Positions 1 to 16,742 of a DNA stretch of 64,000 nucleotides are shown here, in pieces (position 1 is the stretch's first letter; each line of letters opens with the position of its first letter). The stretch is from NCBI GenBank assembly GCA_963383645.1, contig OY726559.1, positions 120,427,405 through 120,491,404 on the forward strand, in the 5' to 3' direction. Source of the DNA: Muscardinus avellanarius. Its lineage: Eukaryota > Chordata > Mammalia > Rodentia > Gliridae. The notes beneath the pieces were generated by a model, which was given only the letters and a program-made list of their open reading frames with translations, made no database searches and was not told the origin of the DNA. A program made the position numbers and the translations under genes.

Positions 1-229
1 AGCAAGCTTTCTTTGCCCCAGAATTTTTTCATCGGCAATTACCAAAGAAAGCAATGTTTAAGTTCTCTAAAAGATCAAAAGGAAGGGACTGTGTATGATA
101 GGGACATCTAAGAGGTGATTCAAATGCTCATTCCCTAAAAGCCAAAGCTGAGATAAGAGGATCTGGGTTCGTGGCCAACCTCAGCTACTTAGTGAGACCC
201 TGTTTCAAAGTAAAGAATGAAAAATAGGG

Positions 230-423
230 CCGGGCGTAGTGGCGCACGCTTGTAATCCCCATGCTTGGGAGGCGGAGACAGGAGGATCACTCAGGTTCGA
301 AGCCAGCCTCTCTGGCTTAAGAGACCAAATAAAAATATAAAGTAGGTCTGAGAGTGCAGTCCAGAGTTAGAAGGGTTTCCAGAAACCCCAGTACCACCAT
401 AAATAAATAAATAAATAAATAAG
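230..423 (+). mobile_element. B1-dID type D nested in an older SINE
   Basis: The copy begins CCGGGCGTAGTGGCGCAC, carries GGCTTAAGAGACC and ends AACCCCAGTACCACC plus an AAAT tail. TGAAAAATAGGG occurs at 218-229 and again at 424-435, a 12-bp target-site duplication inside the host SINE (151-490). Confidence 0.85.
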
Positions 424-1238
424 TGAAAAATAGGGCTGGGTTGTAGCTTGGAGGTAGAATCCTAGGTTCAATCCCCAGCACTCCCCCAACACAAAAATTT
501 CATTCCCTAATTGCCCATAAGGTAAGTCAGGCAACTTCTCTGGGCTTCTTTTTCCCCATCTATAACATTAAGTAGAATATATTGCTGGGCATGGTGGCAC
601 ACACTTGTAATCCCAGCACTTGGGAGGCTGAGACTAGAGGATCGCACATGTTCGAAGCCAGCCTGTGCTATTTAATGAGGCTCTCAGCAAATTAGTGAGA
701 CCCTGTTTCCAAATAAAGTATAAAAAATAGGTCTGGGAGTATGGCTCAGAGATAGAAAATCTCCTGGGTTCCACCCTCAGTACCAAAAAAATAAAAAAAG
801 AATATAATCTTTTGAACCTAGAGCCTTGCCAATGCTAAGTCTTTCTTCTCCCTCTCTCCCTCCCTCCTTCCTTTCTTTCTCCCCTCCAGTCTCCTCTTCT
901 ACCTCTTTCTTCTCCTCCTCCATCTCCTCTATATTCTACTTTGTACTGGAGATTAAATTTAAGGGCATTCTACCTCTGAGCTATACTCTTAGCTCCCCCT
1001 TTTTTGTGGAACTGGGGATGGAACCCCAGGGGCATTCTATTTCCAAGCTATACCCCAGCCCTATTTCTAATTCTTTATTTTGGAACAGGGTCTCCCTAAA
1101 TTTCAGAATACCTCACTAAGTAGCTGAGGCTGAACACAAAACTGTAATTCTCTTGTATCAGCCTCCCAAGTCCTAGGATTACAAATGTGCACCACCACAC
1201 CTGACTATCCCTAGTCCTTTTTATTTTACTTATTTATT

Positions 1239-1421
1239 TTGGTGGTACTGGGGTTCCTGGAAACCCTTCTACCTCTGGGCTACACTCCCAGACCTATTTT
1301 ATATATTTTTCTATATTTGGAAACGGTCTCTTAAGTCAGCGAGGCTGGCTTCGAACCTGCGCAATCCTCCTGTCTCTGCCTCCCAAGTGCGGGATTACAA
1401 GCGTGCGCCACCATGCCCGGC
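1239..1421 (-). mobile_element. B1-dID type D with 16-bp target-site duplication
   Basis: A minus-strand type D copy (GGTTCCTGGAAACCCTTC and GGTCTCTTAAG). TCCCTAGTCCTTTTTA flanks it exactly at 1208-1223 and 1422-1437. Confidence 0.88.
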
Positions 1422-1894
1422 TCCCTAGTCCTTTTTAAATTTTGTTTTGTTTTGAAGAATAGCTAGGTTGCTAAGAGTCGTGCTAGGTTGCTGAGGTCTG
1501 AGCAACAATTCTCCTATTTTAGCATCCTCAGTACTAGGACTAAAGGTATATGCCACCATGCCTGGTGAAGTCTACTTTCTTGTTTAGTACTTAGTCCCTA
1601 CCACCCAATTCAAAGCCCAGCACGTGCTAAACAAATCTGCTGTGTGAATGACAGCCATGTCAGCTTAGTCTCCGCCTCATATAGAAACAGTCCTAAAGAA
1701 GCCTTGTTTCAAATCAGGTGACCAGAAGCCGGGTTTGCTGCCACATGCTTGTAATCGCAGTACTTGGGAGGTTGAGACAGGAGGATCACAGGTTCATGTG
1801 ATCAGTAATGTTTCAAAATAAAGAATAAAAAATAGGGCTAGAGATGTAGCTTGGAAGTAGAATGCCCGAGTCTGAGCCTCAGTACCACACCACA

Positions 1895-1899
1895 TAAAA

Positions 1900-1946
<47 letters not shown>

Positions 1947-1948
1947 AT
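1895..1948 (+). repeat. (AAAT)n microsatellite
   Basis: About 13 AAAT units in the tail of SINE 1727-1898. Confidence 0.93.
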
Positions 1949-3483
1949 CAGGAGACTAAATGTTTTGCCTCAGAATCTCAGCCATTTCAGGGAAATAAAC
2001 ATACACCCTGATGACTAATGTTTATGCTCTCGCTCTCTCTCTCTCTTTTTTTTTTTTGTGGGTCTAGGGATGGAACATTCTACCTCAGCATTTGGGAGGT
2101 CAGAGGCATTTGACCTCCAAGCTATACCCCCCGCCCAATTTTTTATTCTTAATTTTGAAACAGGGTCTCACGGAGTTGCAGAAGGCCTAAGTAGGCTGTC
2201 CACGAACCATGATCCTCCAGTCTCAGCCTCCCAAATGCTGGGATTACAAGCGTGCGCCACCACACCCGGCTTATGCTCTCTTTTTTGTGAGGTACTGGAG
2301 ATGGAACTCAGAGGCAATCTACCTCTGAGCTACACCCCCAGCTCTATTTATTCTTTGTTTGGAAACAGGGTCTCAATAAGTTGTGGAGGGCCTCACTAAG
2401 TAGTTGAGGCTATCTGTGAACCTCGATCCTCCTGTCTCAGCCTCTCAAATACTGGGATTACAAGATGCTTTCTCTTATTAAAAAATAAAATTTTTCTTTC
2501 TTCCTTCTGCATCACAAGGTTGCATGATGATTTCATAATTTTATGATGATACCCATAACTGAACCATTATAAGTAATTTCTGTCATTTCTTCTTTTTTTG
2601 TGTGTGTGTCACTGGGGGTGGAACCCAGGGGCTTTTCTACCTCTGGGCTATACTCCCAGACCTAGTTTTATACTTTATTTGGAAACAGGGTCTCACTAAG
2701 TTGCTGAGAGCCTCACTAAGTAGCTGAGGCTGGCTTCGAACCAGTGCAGTCCTCCTGTCTCAGACTTCCAAGAGCTGGGATTACAAGTGTGTGCCACCGT
2801 GCCAGGCTTCTGTTATTTTCTAAAAGAGTAGGATTATACTTATTGGTCTCTTTTAGCTTATACATTTTATATCTGGTTTGAAAAAATTTTATATCCACAG
2901 GCTAATTTTTTCCTTGTGGTTTTCTTCCCTGATAACTTTTTCAAAAACTCTAGAGTAGGGAGTAGGTTAGTAATAGAGAAACAGAAGCAGAGAAACTGAA
3001 GAAGCAGAAAGACTGTGGGTAGCCAGGCATGGTAATCCCAGTATTTGGGAGGCTGAGACAGGAGGATCACAGGTTCACCATCAGCTTCAACTACTTAGTG
3101 AGGTGCTCAGCAACTTAGTGAGACCTTGTTAAAAAAAATAATAAAAATAGGGCTGGGGGTATAGTTCAGAGGTAGAATGCCCCTGGGTTCAACCCCCCTC
3201 CACACATAAAAATAAATTGTGACTTATTTTGTGCATGTTACTGGGCATAGAACTCAGGGACATTTTACCTTTTAGCTATACTCCTAGTCCTATTTCATTT
3301 TTCATTTTGAAATAAGATCTTGCTAATTTGCTGGGCTCCTCCTCCTATCTTGGCCTCCTAAATGATGGGATTACAAGCATGTGCCATCACACCTGGCTCT
3401 TAATTTTCTCTTTTCTTTTCTTTGTTTTTTATTCCCTTCCCCTAGTCACTCCTTCTCTTTTCCTTTCTTCCCATTGAGGATTT

Positions 3484-5199
3484 TTGTTGTTGTTGTTGCT
3501 AGGGTTTGAACTTGTTGCCGACTAATCTCAGTTGGGTCGTTATTGTCAGCTCCCGGTCAAATCCTCAGAAAGATGGGGCAAAAGGCAGGTGATGTCCTGC
3601 AGAAACTTATCTGCAGCGATTCCTTCCCCTCTATGAATTCCCTAAGTTTTTTAGGTACGACGCTTGGGAAAGAATCTGAGGTGGACAAAGGCTTCTTGAG
3701 CCAATGACACTTTATTACAAAAACTCCAAGAAATTTATACCCCTCACCAGTAAAGTTAATAATAAGAGAAAAGGGAGGTGGGTGTAATCATTGTGAAATA
3801 ATAATGAATGACATGTAAACAAAGGTAATAAAACTAGTCCTTCAGCTGGCTGTTGGCCTTCGAGAGATTGACTCCTGACTCCTGATTCTTTTCCAAGGTC
3901 TTTGCAGATAAGCAGTCCCAGGGGGCCACTTCCCAAAATAAACAAGCATGGCCAAGGCTTGGGGGTTTCTCGGGGAATCTTCTTTGGCTTTCTTGGAACT
4001 TTCCATCTTTTGGGCTCAGTTCATATAGCAAGTGTGGGGAGATGTGGTGATTCAGGTGGATGTGATAGAGTTTCTCCAGGTGTTGGCGTTTTACCTTCTA
4101 AATCTGAAAGCTTAAGCAAACTCACAACACAGTTTTGCAGACAAAATACCACAAACAACACCACAAAGTTCTTGGTTTTAATTGTCAGATGTATTTCCTT
4201 AACTGCTGAGCACTCTTCTTTAGACAATAAGCCTATTAAAAGTCTAACCATCTTTAATAACCCATTTCTCTGTCACAAACCCTCTGCAACCTGCTTCTAA
4301 CTTTCTAATTCCTTTCTTTCCCAGTTGGGACTTTCTTATGATAAGCTCTTCTTCATGCAAAAATGCTTTCTTACTCTTACACGGTATTTCCTTTCCTTCA
4401 TACATATATATTTAGAACGTCTGTCCTTTATTTTGTCATATTCATTAACCATGCGGTCAGCCTCTCTGTCTTCAGGAATATTTACACTGGGCGTAAAAGT
4501 CACCAATCTTTTTCCTTGAGTCTATTGTATTTGGGCAACTAAGTTGTTTATCAACTAAATTGCTTTAAGGTCACACACAAGGTTTTTATCTTCTCTGTCT
4601 CTAGGCAGGATCTCAAGGGTAAACAGAGTTACCTTAAACTGAACTACCTTACCGGAGTTAATAGCTTAACCTAAGTTAGTGATAGTGAGGGTCAGAGACC
4701 CTTTGTAATTGCTGCAGCTGGAATGCTTATCACAGCATCTGAATTCTGGCCAGTTTTTATTGTTATTGAGCAGAGCCAAGGACGTTTAGGCAAATTATTA
4801 GAGAGTTTATTTCCACGGACTCAGTTTCTATTTATAGTCTTAATTTCACATCACTGGAGCAATTCGTGTAGAAAGTTAAAAGGAATAATAGTGAAGGGTA
4901 TCTAAAAGTGGGGGGTACTTTGGCCAGAGACGACACCTCTTTCTCGGGGCTTTCTGCCGAATTTAACTATGTGGAGTGGGGGTCTCAACACATAGATGCC
5001 GAGGCAGCAGGATGTCTTGGCATGAACTCAGGAGCATTCTAATTCCAAGCTACATCCCTGGCCCTATTTTATTTTGAAACAGGATTTCACTGAATTAGAG
5101 GGTCTCACTAGGTTGCTGGGGCTTGCCCTCGAACCCATGTTCCTCCTGTCTCAGCCTCCCAAGTACTGGTATTACAAGCATGTGCCACTATGCCTGGCA
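3484..5199 (-). mobile_element. B1-dID SINE split by an LTR element
   Basis: The ID tail (TTGTTGTTGCTAGGGTTTGAACT, read as its first part at 3484-3512) and the rest (ACTCAGGAGCATTCTAATTC through CACTATGCCTGG, 5023-5199) are one minus-strand SINE. The interruption at 3513-5022 carries the LTR-like insert. Confidence 0.8.
3513..5022 (-). mobile_element. LTR-retroelement insertion, probable solo LTR
   Basis: The 1,510-bp insert starts TGTTGCC and ends CTTGGCA, so it is bounded by TG...CA. It is flanked by the 6-bp duplication TGAACT at 3507-3512 and 5023-5028, the duplication length typical of class II (ERVK-type) elements. Read on the minus strand it has TATAAA at 3733-3738 and AATAAA at 3711-3716, about 190 bp before its end. 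Closely spaced TATA and poly(A) signals are usual in LTRs with a short R region, so I orient it minus. No long open frame, primer-binding site or retroviral protein is visible, hence 'solo LTR'. The family is not assigned. Confidence 0.72.
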
Positions 5200-5794
5200 G
5201 AAAAAATTTTATGAAGACTCAATTTCTTCAGACCTAGACCCTCTTTGGGGACGGCTGCTTTGGCTCACTGCATTGATGGGGAAAATGCCTCTGCATAGCT
5301 AAACATGATGTCCAAGACTCCCATCTGATCAAGACGGGGCTTCCTCTTCAGAAGCAGGATCAACACAGCTCTGTTCTCAGGTTCCTTCGAAGAATCCAAA
5401 AAACCTTGCCTGTTCACTGAGCATGAGAACAAGATACAGGCTTCTAACAGGCTAGCCAGAATCTGGCTTTTGAGTAGTTAATTCTGTTGACAGTGTAAGC
5501 AGAGGTATTTTTCCTGTCCGGTGCTTAGATGCTGGCTTCAGCAGCCTTCTTCAGTGTGCATTCATTTGGTGTGAGCTCCAGCCGTCTCCAGCTCCTTAAT
5601 GACTTCAGGATGTTGAATCAAAATGTTTCCAAACATCTCAACCATTTTAAAAGAAAACCTTTGGAAAGTGTTGAACACAGCCGATTTACCCAAAGCACAT
5701 CCAGGCGTCTTCTCTCTTAGGTATTTCCTCCCACTGTTCCTTTCTCTCTCTCAGACGCACAAGTACACACATTCTCTCTCTCTCTCCTGCCTAG
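5200..5794. other. LIX1L intron, unassigned low-copy block
   Basis: About 600 bp with no SINE match and no sustained reading frame. It ends in the CT-rich acceptor tract of the next LIX1L exon. It could be old unique intron or a decayed repeat. I recognise nothing specific. Confidence 0.5.
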
Positions 5795-10262
<4,468 letters not shown>

Positions 10263-12045
10263 GCATCGACCCACTTACTGACCATCCTCTCCTGGCCTTT
10301 TTTTCTTTTTTGATATGTTTCCTTTCTAAGACTTAGGATGACTTCTGTACATACTTTCTCAGTTTTATACTTTAAAATATAGATTATATATATGTATAAA
10401 TTCTACACCTGGATTTCTATTTGCTAAGAGATCCCTTTGCTTTTTGTACTGGGGATTTAACCCAAGAACATTCTAATGAGATCTCTTTTCTAACATCTAG
10501 TTTTTAGATGTGGTTTCATTTGAAATATCCCCATTCCACTTTACAAGAAAGAGCAGGCTGTCTTTAGGGTTCTGTTCGCTCTTAAATTTCCAGATTAACT
10601 CTGTGTATTCATTTGAAAAGCACAATATGATTGAATAAGTGTTCATGTCTTCTTATAAAAGAACAGGTAGGCTAAATAAGGACTGTGTGCTCCACCCTCA
10701 CCCTTGTGTGTGTATGTATGTGTATGATATTGGGGATTGAACCCAGGGGCATTCTACCTCTAATTACACTTCTTAGCCCTTATGTTTTGAAATAGGGTCT
10801 TGCTAGGTTACTGAGAGTCTCACTAAATTGCTGAGGCTATCCTCAAAAGCCTCTGATCCTCCTGCCTCAGCCTCCCAAGTACTCTGATTATAGGCGTGCA
10901 CCAGTAGGTCCAGCAACTCATCCTCATTCTTGCTTTTTCTGGGACTCAAACAGGATATGAGTAAGAAGCCTTTGGCTTTGGTTTATCAGGAGCTAGGCCT
11001 GGGTGGCACACTTCTATTTCTCACGATTACTCCTTTCTTTGACATTTGTTTTGAGGCTTCCCTACCTTTGTATTCAGAAGTGGAGTTCCTTTCTTCCCCT
11101 CCCTCCCTCTCCACCCCCCTCTCTTTTTTCACTATGTATAAAACTCAGAGGCGCTCTACCTCTGGGTTACACCCCAGACCTATTTTATTTCTAATTTTGA
11201 AACAGGGTCACACTAAGTTGTGGAGGGCCTCACTAAGTAGCTGAGGCTGGCTGAGAACTTGTGATCCTCCTGTCTCAGCCTCGCAAATATAGGGTCAGTG
11301 CCGGGTGTGGTGACACACACTTGTAATCCCAGTACTTGAGAGGCTGAGATAGGAGAATGACAGTTCACAGCCAGCCTCAGCTACTTAGCGAGGCCCTCTG
11401 CAACTTAGGGAGACCCTGTTTCAAAATAAAGAATAAAAATTAGGGCTAGGGGTGTAGCTTGGAGGTAGATTGCCCCTGAGTTCAATCCCCGGTACCGCGT
11501 ACAAAAAAAAAAAAGTAGAATGGGCACAATTTGTTCTTCTGGATTAAATAGGAGCAAGATGGAAGGCAGCTAGCTTTCTTGCTTTTGAAATCATCTTGGT
11601 GACCAGTACATATGGGATCAGAGGTACCAGTTACAATTATAACAGTGTTTGAAAGAAGCTTTTTTTTTTATTCTCCAAGCCCTATCTTTGTATTCCATGA
11701 AACTCATCTAGGGTTGGAGTAGAGGCTTTTACATTAAATAAGTGCATCCATCTGTTTTTAATTGATATTTATAACCCAGAATTCATAAAGCCTCCAGTTT
11801 TTCCTATGCTCCTTCCTCTGAGAAGAACTGTTATGGGTATGTGTTGTGGGAAGAATTGTCCTTGCATCTCCTGGATTTATTATTTTTCTCAAATATCCAA
11901 GATTCCCAAAGAACTTGAGAATATTTTTCCCTGATCTGTCCACTTTTGGCTTCAAAAATTTTAGTTATCTTCTTGGTACTTTCTATGTATTTTATATGTA
12001 AAATTTTATACAATTAAAATAGATTTTTTTTGTCTAGTGAACCAG
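10263..12045 (+). other. LIX1L: LIX1L 3' UTR (probable) with SINE insertions
   Basis: This is AT-rich, non-coding DNA directly after the stop codon. Low-copy stretches at 10263-10440, 10480-10700, 10916-11130 and 11515-12045 alternate with SINE pieces at 10440-10477 (-), 10704-10914 (-), 11134-11291 (-) and 11297-11514 (+). A candidate poly(A) signal ATTAAA at 12013-12018 is followed by a T-rich stretch and TGTCTAGTG. The true 3' end cannot be fixed from sequence alone. Confidence 0.5.
12013..12018 (+). terminator. LIX1L: Candidate poly(A) signal for LIX1L
   Basis: ATTAAA lies at the end of the unique AT-rich stretch following LIX1L, with a T-rich downstream element. ATTAAA at 11733 is an alternative. 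Confidence 0.35.
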
Positions 12046-12057
12046 AATGCCTCTTTC

Positions 12058-12102
<45 letters not shown>

Positions 12103-12597
12103 GGAGCCCTAAATGGTCCTGTTCATTTGCACATATATTTAAAAAGGATTTTTAAGCTGCGCATGGTGGCACATGCTTTTAATCTCAGCATTTGGGAGGC
12201 TGAGACAGGATCCGGGTTCGCAGACAGCCTCAGCTACTTAGTGAGGCCTTCTGCAACTTAGACCTTGTTTCAAAATAAAGAAAAAAAAATAGGAGGGCTG
12301 GGGAGGTAGATTGGGGGGAGAGGTAGAATCCCCCTGGGTTCGATCCCCAGTATGCAAAAATAAATAAATAAATAAATAATTTTAAAAGACTAAAAATAAT
12401 TTTTAGCCGGGCAAAGTGTCACATGCTTGTAATCCCAGTACTTGGGAGGCTGAGACAGGAGGACCACAGGTTTGTGGCCAGCCTCAGCTACTTAGGCCCT
12501 CCACAACTTAGTGAGACCCTGTTTCCCAAATAAAGAATAAAAAATAAGGCTGGGGTGTATCTCAGAGGTAGACCCATCCTGGGTTCAATCACCAATA

Positions 12598-12630
<33 letters not shown>

Positions 12631-13611
12631 TTAGCAGGGATTGGTGGCACATGCCTGTAATTCTAGTACTTGGGAGGTTGGAAGATAACAGGCTTGTTTG
12701 TTTTGCAGTACTGGGGATGGAACCCAGGGGCATTGCACCTCTGAGCTACACCTCCCAGTCCTATTTTTTAGTTTGTTTGTTTGTTTGTTTGTTTGTTTGT
12801 TTATTTATTTATTTATTTATTTTTGTGGTGCTGGGGATGAAATCCAGGGGCCTTCTACCTCCGGGCTGTACTCCCAGCCCTCTTTTATATTTTATTTAGA
12901 AACAGGGTCTCACTAAGTTGCTAAGAGCCTCACTAAGTAGTTGAGGCTGGCTTTGAATCTGCGTGATCCTCCAGTCTCAGCCTCCTGAGTACTGGGATTA
13001 CAAGCATGTGCCACTAGGCCTGGTTCTAGTATTTTTATTTTTATTTATTTACTTATTTTTAATGGTACTGGGGTTCCTAGAAACCCTTCTACCTCCGGGC
13101 TACACTCCCAGACCCATTTTTATATTTTTTATTTGGAAGCAGGGTCTCTTAAACCAGAGAGGCTGGCTTCGAACCTGAACGATCCTCCTGTCTCTGCCCC
13201 CCACGCGAGGGGATTATAAGCGTGCGCTACCATGCCCGGCTAGTATTTTTATTTTTTGAAACAGGGTCTCACCGAGTTGCGAAGGGCTGCGGCTGGCTGA
13301 GGCTGTCCGTGAACCGCAATCCTCTGGTCTCCTCCCAAAAGCTAGGATTTCAAGCATGTACCACCACGCCCAGATCACAGGTTTGAGGCCAGCCTCAACA
13401 ACTTAAGTGAAGCTCTCAGCAGTTAAATGAAACCGTTTCAAAATAAAAAAAAAATGTCTAGGGGCTGCGGATGTTGCTCAGCGGTAAAGCACTTACTTAG
13501 CATGTGTGAGGCCCTGACTTCATTCCCCCTCCACACAAATAAATAAATAAATAAAAATAGGGCTGGGAATATAGCTCAGAGGTAGAATGCCCCTGAGTTC
13601 AATCCTTAGTA

Positions 13612-13653
<42 letters not shown>

Positions 13654-13656
13654 CAT
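12046..13656. repeat. LIX1L-RBM8A intergenic SINE cluster
   Basis: (CA)n lies at 12059-12098. SINEs: 12152-12378 (+), 12402-12600 (+), 12632-12692 (+, B1 head), 12694-12770 (-, ID half), 12820-13024 (-), 13043-13239 (-, type D), 13257-13375 (-, B1 half), 13374-13456 (+), 13461-13540 (+, older undeleted ID with CTTAGCATGTGTGAGGCC) and 13555-13613 (+, ID half). Microsatellites: (CA)n 12600-12628, (GTTT)n/(ATTT)n 12771-12822 and (CA)n 13614-13650. Confidence 0.83.
13043..13239 (-). mobile_element. B1-dID type D with 17-bp target-site duplication
   Basis: CTAGTATTTTTATTTTT occurs at 13026-13042 and 13240-13256, flanking a minus-strand type D copy (GGTTCCTAGAAACCCTTC and GGTCTCTTAAACC). Confidence 0.83.
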
Positions 13657-14245
13657 TTTGGGGGTAGACATAACTGCTGGGGAAGGCAATCCGCCTTCCT
13701 TCCCCAGAAACGTCAGGGCCGGAAGGGATTTTGTCCTGGGTCCTTCTCAGGCCCTACTCTTTCCCACTGGCCATCTCACCCACTATGGGGGCTTAAACTC
13801 CTCTATTCACACAGTTCTCAAATCTGTCTCTTCCCGTCACCTTGTTTTCAACCCTTCCACCTGCACCTCCACACACTGGGCATCACTGCCATACGTGGCA
13901 GAAGCACCGTGAACTCACATAATCAAAGTAAAGCCCATTTCTCCATATTTGCTCTTCTTTGACTCCTCGATATGTTATTGGGATTATCTACCTCGTTATC
14001 TAAGTCAGAACCTTATCCCCATCTCAACTCTTCCCTGCGACCATCTTCTCACATCTGACCATACTGTTGAGTCTGCCTTCTAAGAAAACTGTTCTGTGTA
14101 CATTTACTGCTGTACCTCAGCTCTTTCTCATATCTGATGGTGCTACTGCAATACCTTCCTAACTGGTCTTTGTATTCATTCTTAAAATTCTCCACTCGCA
14201 TATTTCTTCCTAAAAACTTGACTGTTCCACTCCCTTAGCTATCTT
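13657..14245 (+). repeat. Low-copy intergenic DNA with a decayed L2 fragment
   Basis: From about 13950 the sequence resembles the 3' part of mammalian LINE-2 in plus orientation, with pieces such as CTTTGACTCCTCGATATG, GTTGAGTCTGCCTTCTAAG and CAATACCTTCCTAACTGGTC. 13657-13950 looks unique. The short open frame at 13658-13912 has no protein-like features. The family call is from memory of the consensus, not an alignment. Confidence 0.55.
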
Positions 14246-14475
14246 TTTTTTTTTTTTTTTTGGTAGGTTTGGGGATGGAACCCAGGGACATTTGACCTCC
14301 GAGCTACACCCCCTGCCCTATTTTTTATTCTTTATTTTGAAACAGGGTCTCACTGAGTTACAAAGGGCTTCACTAAGTAGCTGAGGCTGTCCTTGAACCA
14401 CAATCCTCCTGTCTCAGTCTCCCAAATGCTGACTTTTTATTTTGAAACAGGGTCTTGTAAAGTTACTGTGCACTG

Positions 14476-14682
14476 TCCGGGTGAGGTGGTACAAGCTTGT
14501 AATCCCAGTATTTGGGAGTTTGAGACAGGAAGATCCAGGTTCGCGGACAGCCTCAGCTACTTGAGTGACGCCCTTTGCAACTCAATGAGATGCTATTTCA
14601 AAATAAAGAATAAAAAATAGGGCTGGGGGTGTAGCTTGGAGGTAGAATACCCCTGTGTTCCACCCCCCCACCCCCCAGATAT
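14476..14682 (+). mobile_element. B1-dID nested in a minus-strand B1
   Basis: TGTGCACTG at 14467-14475 and 14683-14691 flanks a plus-strand dimer. The interrupted B1 resumes with GCCTAAAACCTACCATCC. Confidence 0.72.
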
Positions 14683-14921
14683 TGTGCACTGGCCTAAAAC
14701 CTACCATCCTCCTGTTCTCAGCCTCCCAAGTTCTATGATTATAGGTGTATGCCACCAGTCAGCTTCCACAGGTTTTATATGTTACATTACTATATGCGTT
14801 ATCTTAAAATATATGGTAACAGTGGTGTTACCTGAAATGATTTTAGGTGGTATATGAACTCTTTATTTTTGGTGCTGGGGATTAAATCCAGGTTCGTTCT
14901 ACCTCTACGGTACAGCCCTAT

Positions 14922-15093
14922 TTTATATATATATATACATACATATATGTATATATATCATATATTACATGTGACATATAAATAACATAATTGTATTATA
15001 TATTATATATAATATATTCATAATATAAATTATATTTATATAGAATATTTATAATATGTAATACATAAATAAAATACATAAATATATAACATT

Positions 15094-15171
<78 letters not shown>
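14922..15171 (+). repeat. AT-rich tract followed by (GT)n
   Basis: About 200 bp of TA-dominated sequence (14922-15129) runs directly into about 21 GT units (15130-15171). Confidence 0.92.
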
Positions 15172-15172
<1 letters not shown>

Positions 15173-15533
15173 TACCAGGGATGGAACCCAGGGCATTCTG
15201 CCTTCAAGCAACACCCCCAACCCTATTTTTTTTAAGTATTGGGGATGGATAAACCCCCAGCCCTATTTTTTTTTCTTTATTTTGAAACAGGGTCTCACTA
15301 AATTGCAAAGGGCCTAAGTAGCTGAGGCTGTCCAAGAACCATGATCCTCCTGTCTCAGCGTGCGCCACTATGCCCAGTCTTATTTTATATTTAATTTGGA
15401 AAGAAGGTCTTATTAAGTTCCTGAGAGCCTCACTAAGTTGCCAAGGCTGGCTTCAAACTTGTGATCCTCTTGTCTCAGCCTCCCAAGTACTGAGATTAGA
15501 GGCATGTGCTACCATGTCTGGCTGGACAACCAC

Positions 15534-15588
15534 TATTTATTTATTTATTTATTTATTATTTATTTATTTATTTATTATTTATTTATTA
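15534..15588 (+). repeat. (TTTA)n microsatellite
   Basis: Slightly interrupted TTTA repeats at the tail side of the minus-strand SINE 15589-15789. Confidence 0.9.
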
Positions 15589-16403
15589 ATTTTCTGGTAC
15601 TTGGGATGAAAGCCAGGGGCATTCTATCTCTGAGCTACACCCCCAGCCCTATTCTTTATTCTTTATTTTGAAACAGGGTCTCACTGGGTTGCAAAGGTCT
15701 CACTTAGTAGCTGAGGCTGTCCACGAACCATGATCCTTGTCTCAGCTTCACAAAGGCTGGGATTAAAGTGTGCACCACCACGCCCAGCAACAAACACCTT
15801 TTAATACTTATGCTTTTAATACAATTTAGGGTCAAATTAACATGCTAAAGAAATTTGAAATTATCCTATAAGAAATTTCTCTATTTCAAATATTTTTACT
15901 ATTGTTTGTGTATTTATGTGTGTCCATGTGCGTGTGTGCATTTGGTGCTAGGGTCATTCTACCTCTGAGCTAGACCTTCAGCCCTATTTATTTTGAAACA
16001 GGTTCTCACTGAGTTGCTGAGACTTGCCTCCAGTCTGTGATCCTCCTGTGTCAGCCTCCCAAGTACTGAGACTACAGGCATGCACCACCACACTCGCTTT
16101 ATTTTTTATTTTGAAACAGGATCTCTTTAGGTTGATGACATTTCCTCCAACCTGAGATTATCCTGTCTCAAGTTCCCAAATACTGGGATTATAGGTGTTT
16201 TGTGAAACATAAATTTATACTGAAAAGAAATTTTAGTATCACTACCATAAATGGAAAGCCAATAGTTTTTTTTTTACTACAAATTCAGACAAAAGCAACT
16301 CAGTGAGACCCTGTTTCAAAATAAAGAATAAAAAAAAAAAAAGAAAGAAAAGATAGTCTCAGTAATTTAGCAAGAACCTTACCAAGTTTATGAGATTCTG
16401 TTT

Positions 16404-16599
16404 GTTTTTGTGGTACTGGGGATGGAACCCAGAGGCTTTCTACCTCTGGGCTATACTCCCAAACCTATTTTATATTTTATTTGGAAACAGGGTCTCACTA
16501 TGTTGCTGAGAGCCTCACTAAGCAGCTGAGGCTGCCTTTGATCCTCCTGACTCAGCCTCCCAAGCACAGGGATTACAAGCATGCGCCACCATGCCTGGC
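16404..16599 (-). mobile_element. B1-dID type A nested in a plus-strand SINE
   Basis: TGAGATTCTGTTT occurs at 16391-16403 and 16600-16612. The host continues at 16613 and ends in (CA)n (16691-16740). Confidence 0.85.
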
Positions 16600-16691
16600 T
16601 GAGATTCTGTTTAAAAAAGAAAAAAGGTGGGGTCTGGGGGCAGAGCCCAGAGGTAAAATGGCCCTTGGTTCAATTCAATTCTTAGTACTGT

Positions 16692-16742
<51 letters not shown>

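Larger units (their letters stand above)
1..3480. repeat. LIX1L intron: B1-dID SINE cluster
   Basis: No coding sequence is seen. SINE copies: 151-229 (+, resumes 424-490), 230-423 (+, type D, nested), 582-800 (+), 935-997 (-, ID half), 1003-1206 (-), 1239-1421 (-, type D), 1438-1566 (-, B1 half), 1727-1898 (+, tail grown into an AAAT repeat), 2044-2271 (-, type C-like), 2281-2466 (-), 2594-2807 (-, type A), 3020-3205 (+) and 3228-3397 (-). A pyrimidine-rich stretch lies at 840-930. Confidence 0.85.

Noticed and set aside
3715..4251. Short minus-strand frames inside the LTR insert
   Set aside because: Each is under 80 codons, overlapping and without recognisable retroviral protein features. 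I do not call a gene.
13461..13540. tRNA-gene-like A and B boxes in ID elements
   Set aside because: The box motifs come from the tRNA-derived ID half of SINEs. No cloverleaf with a paired acceptor stem is visible.
13658..13912. 84-codon plus-strand frame in intergenic DNA
   Set aside because: No homology I recognise, no splice context and an adjoining decayed L2. Likely chance.
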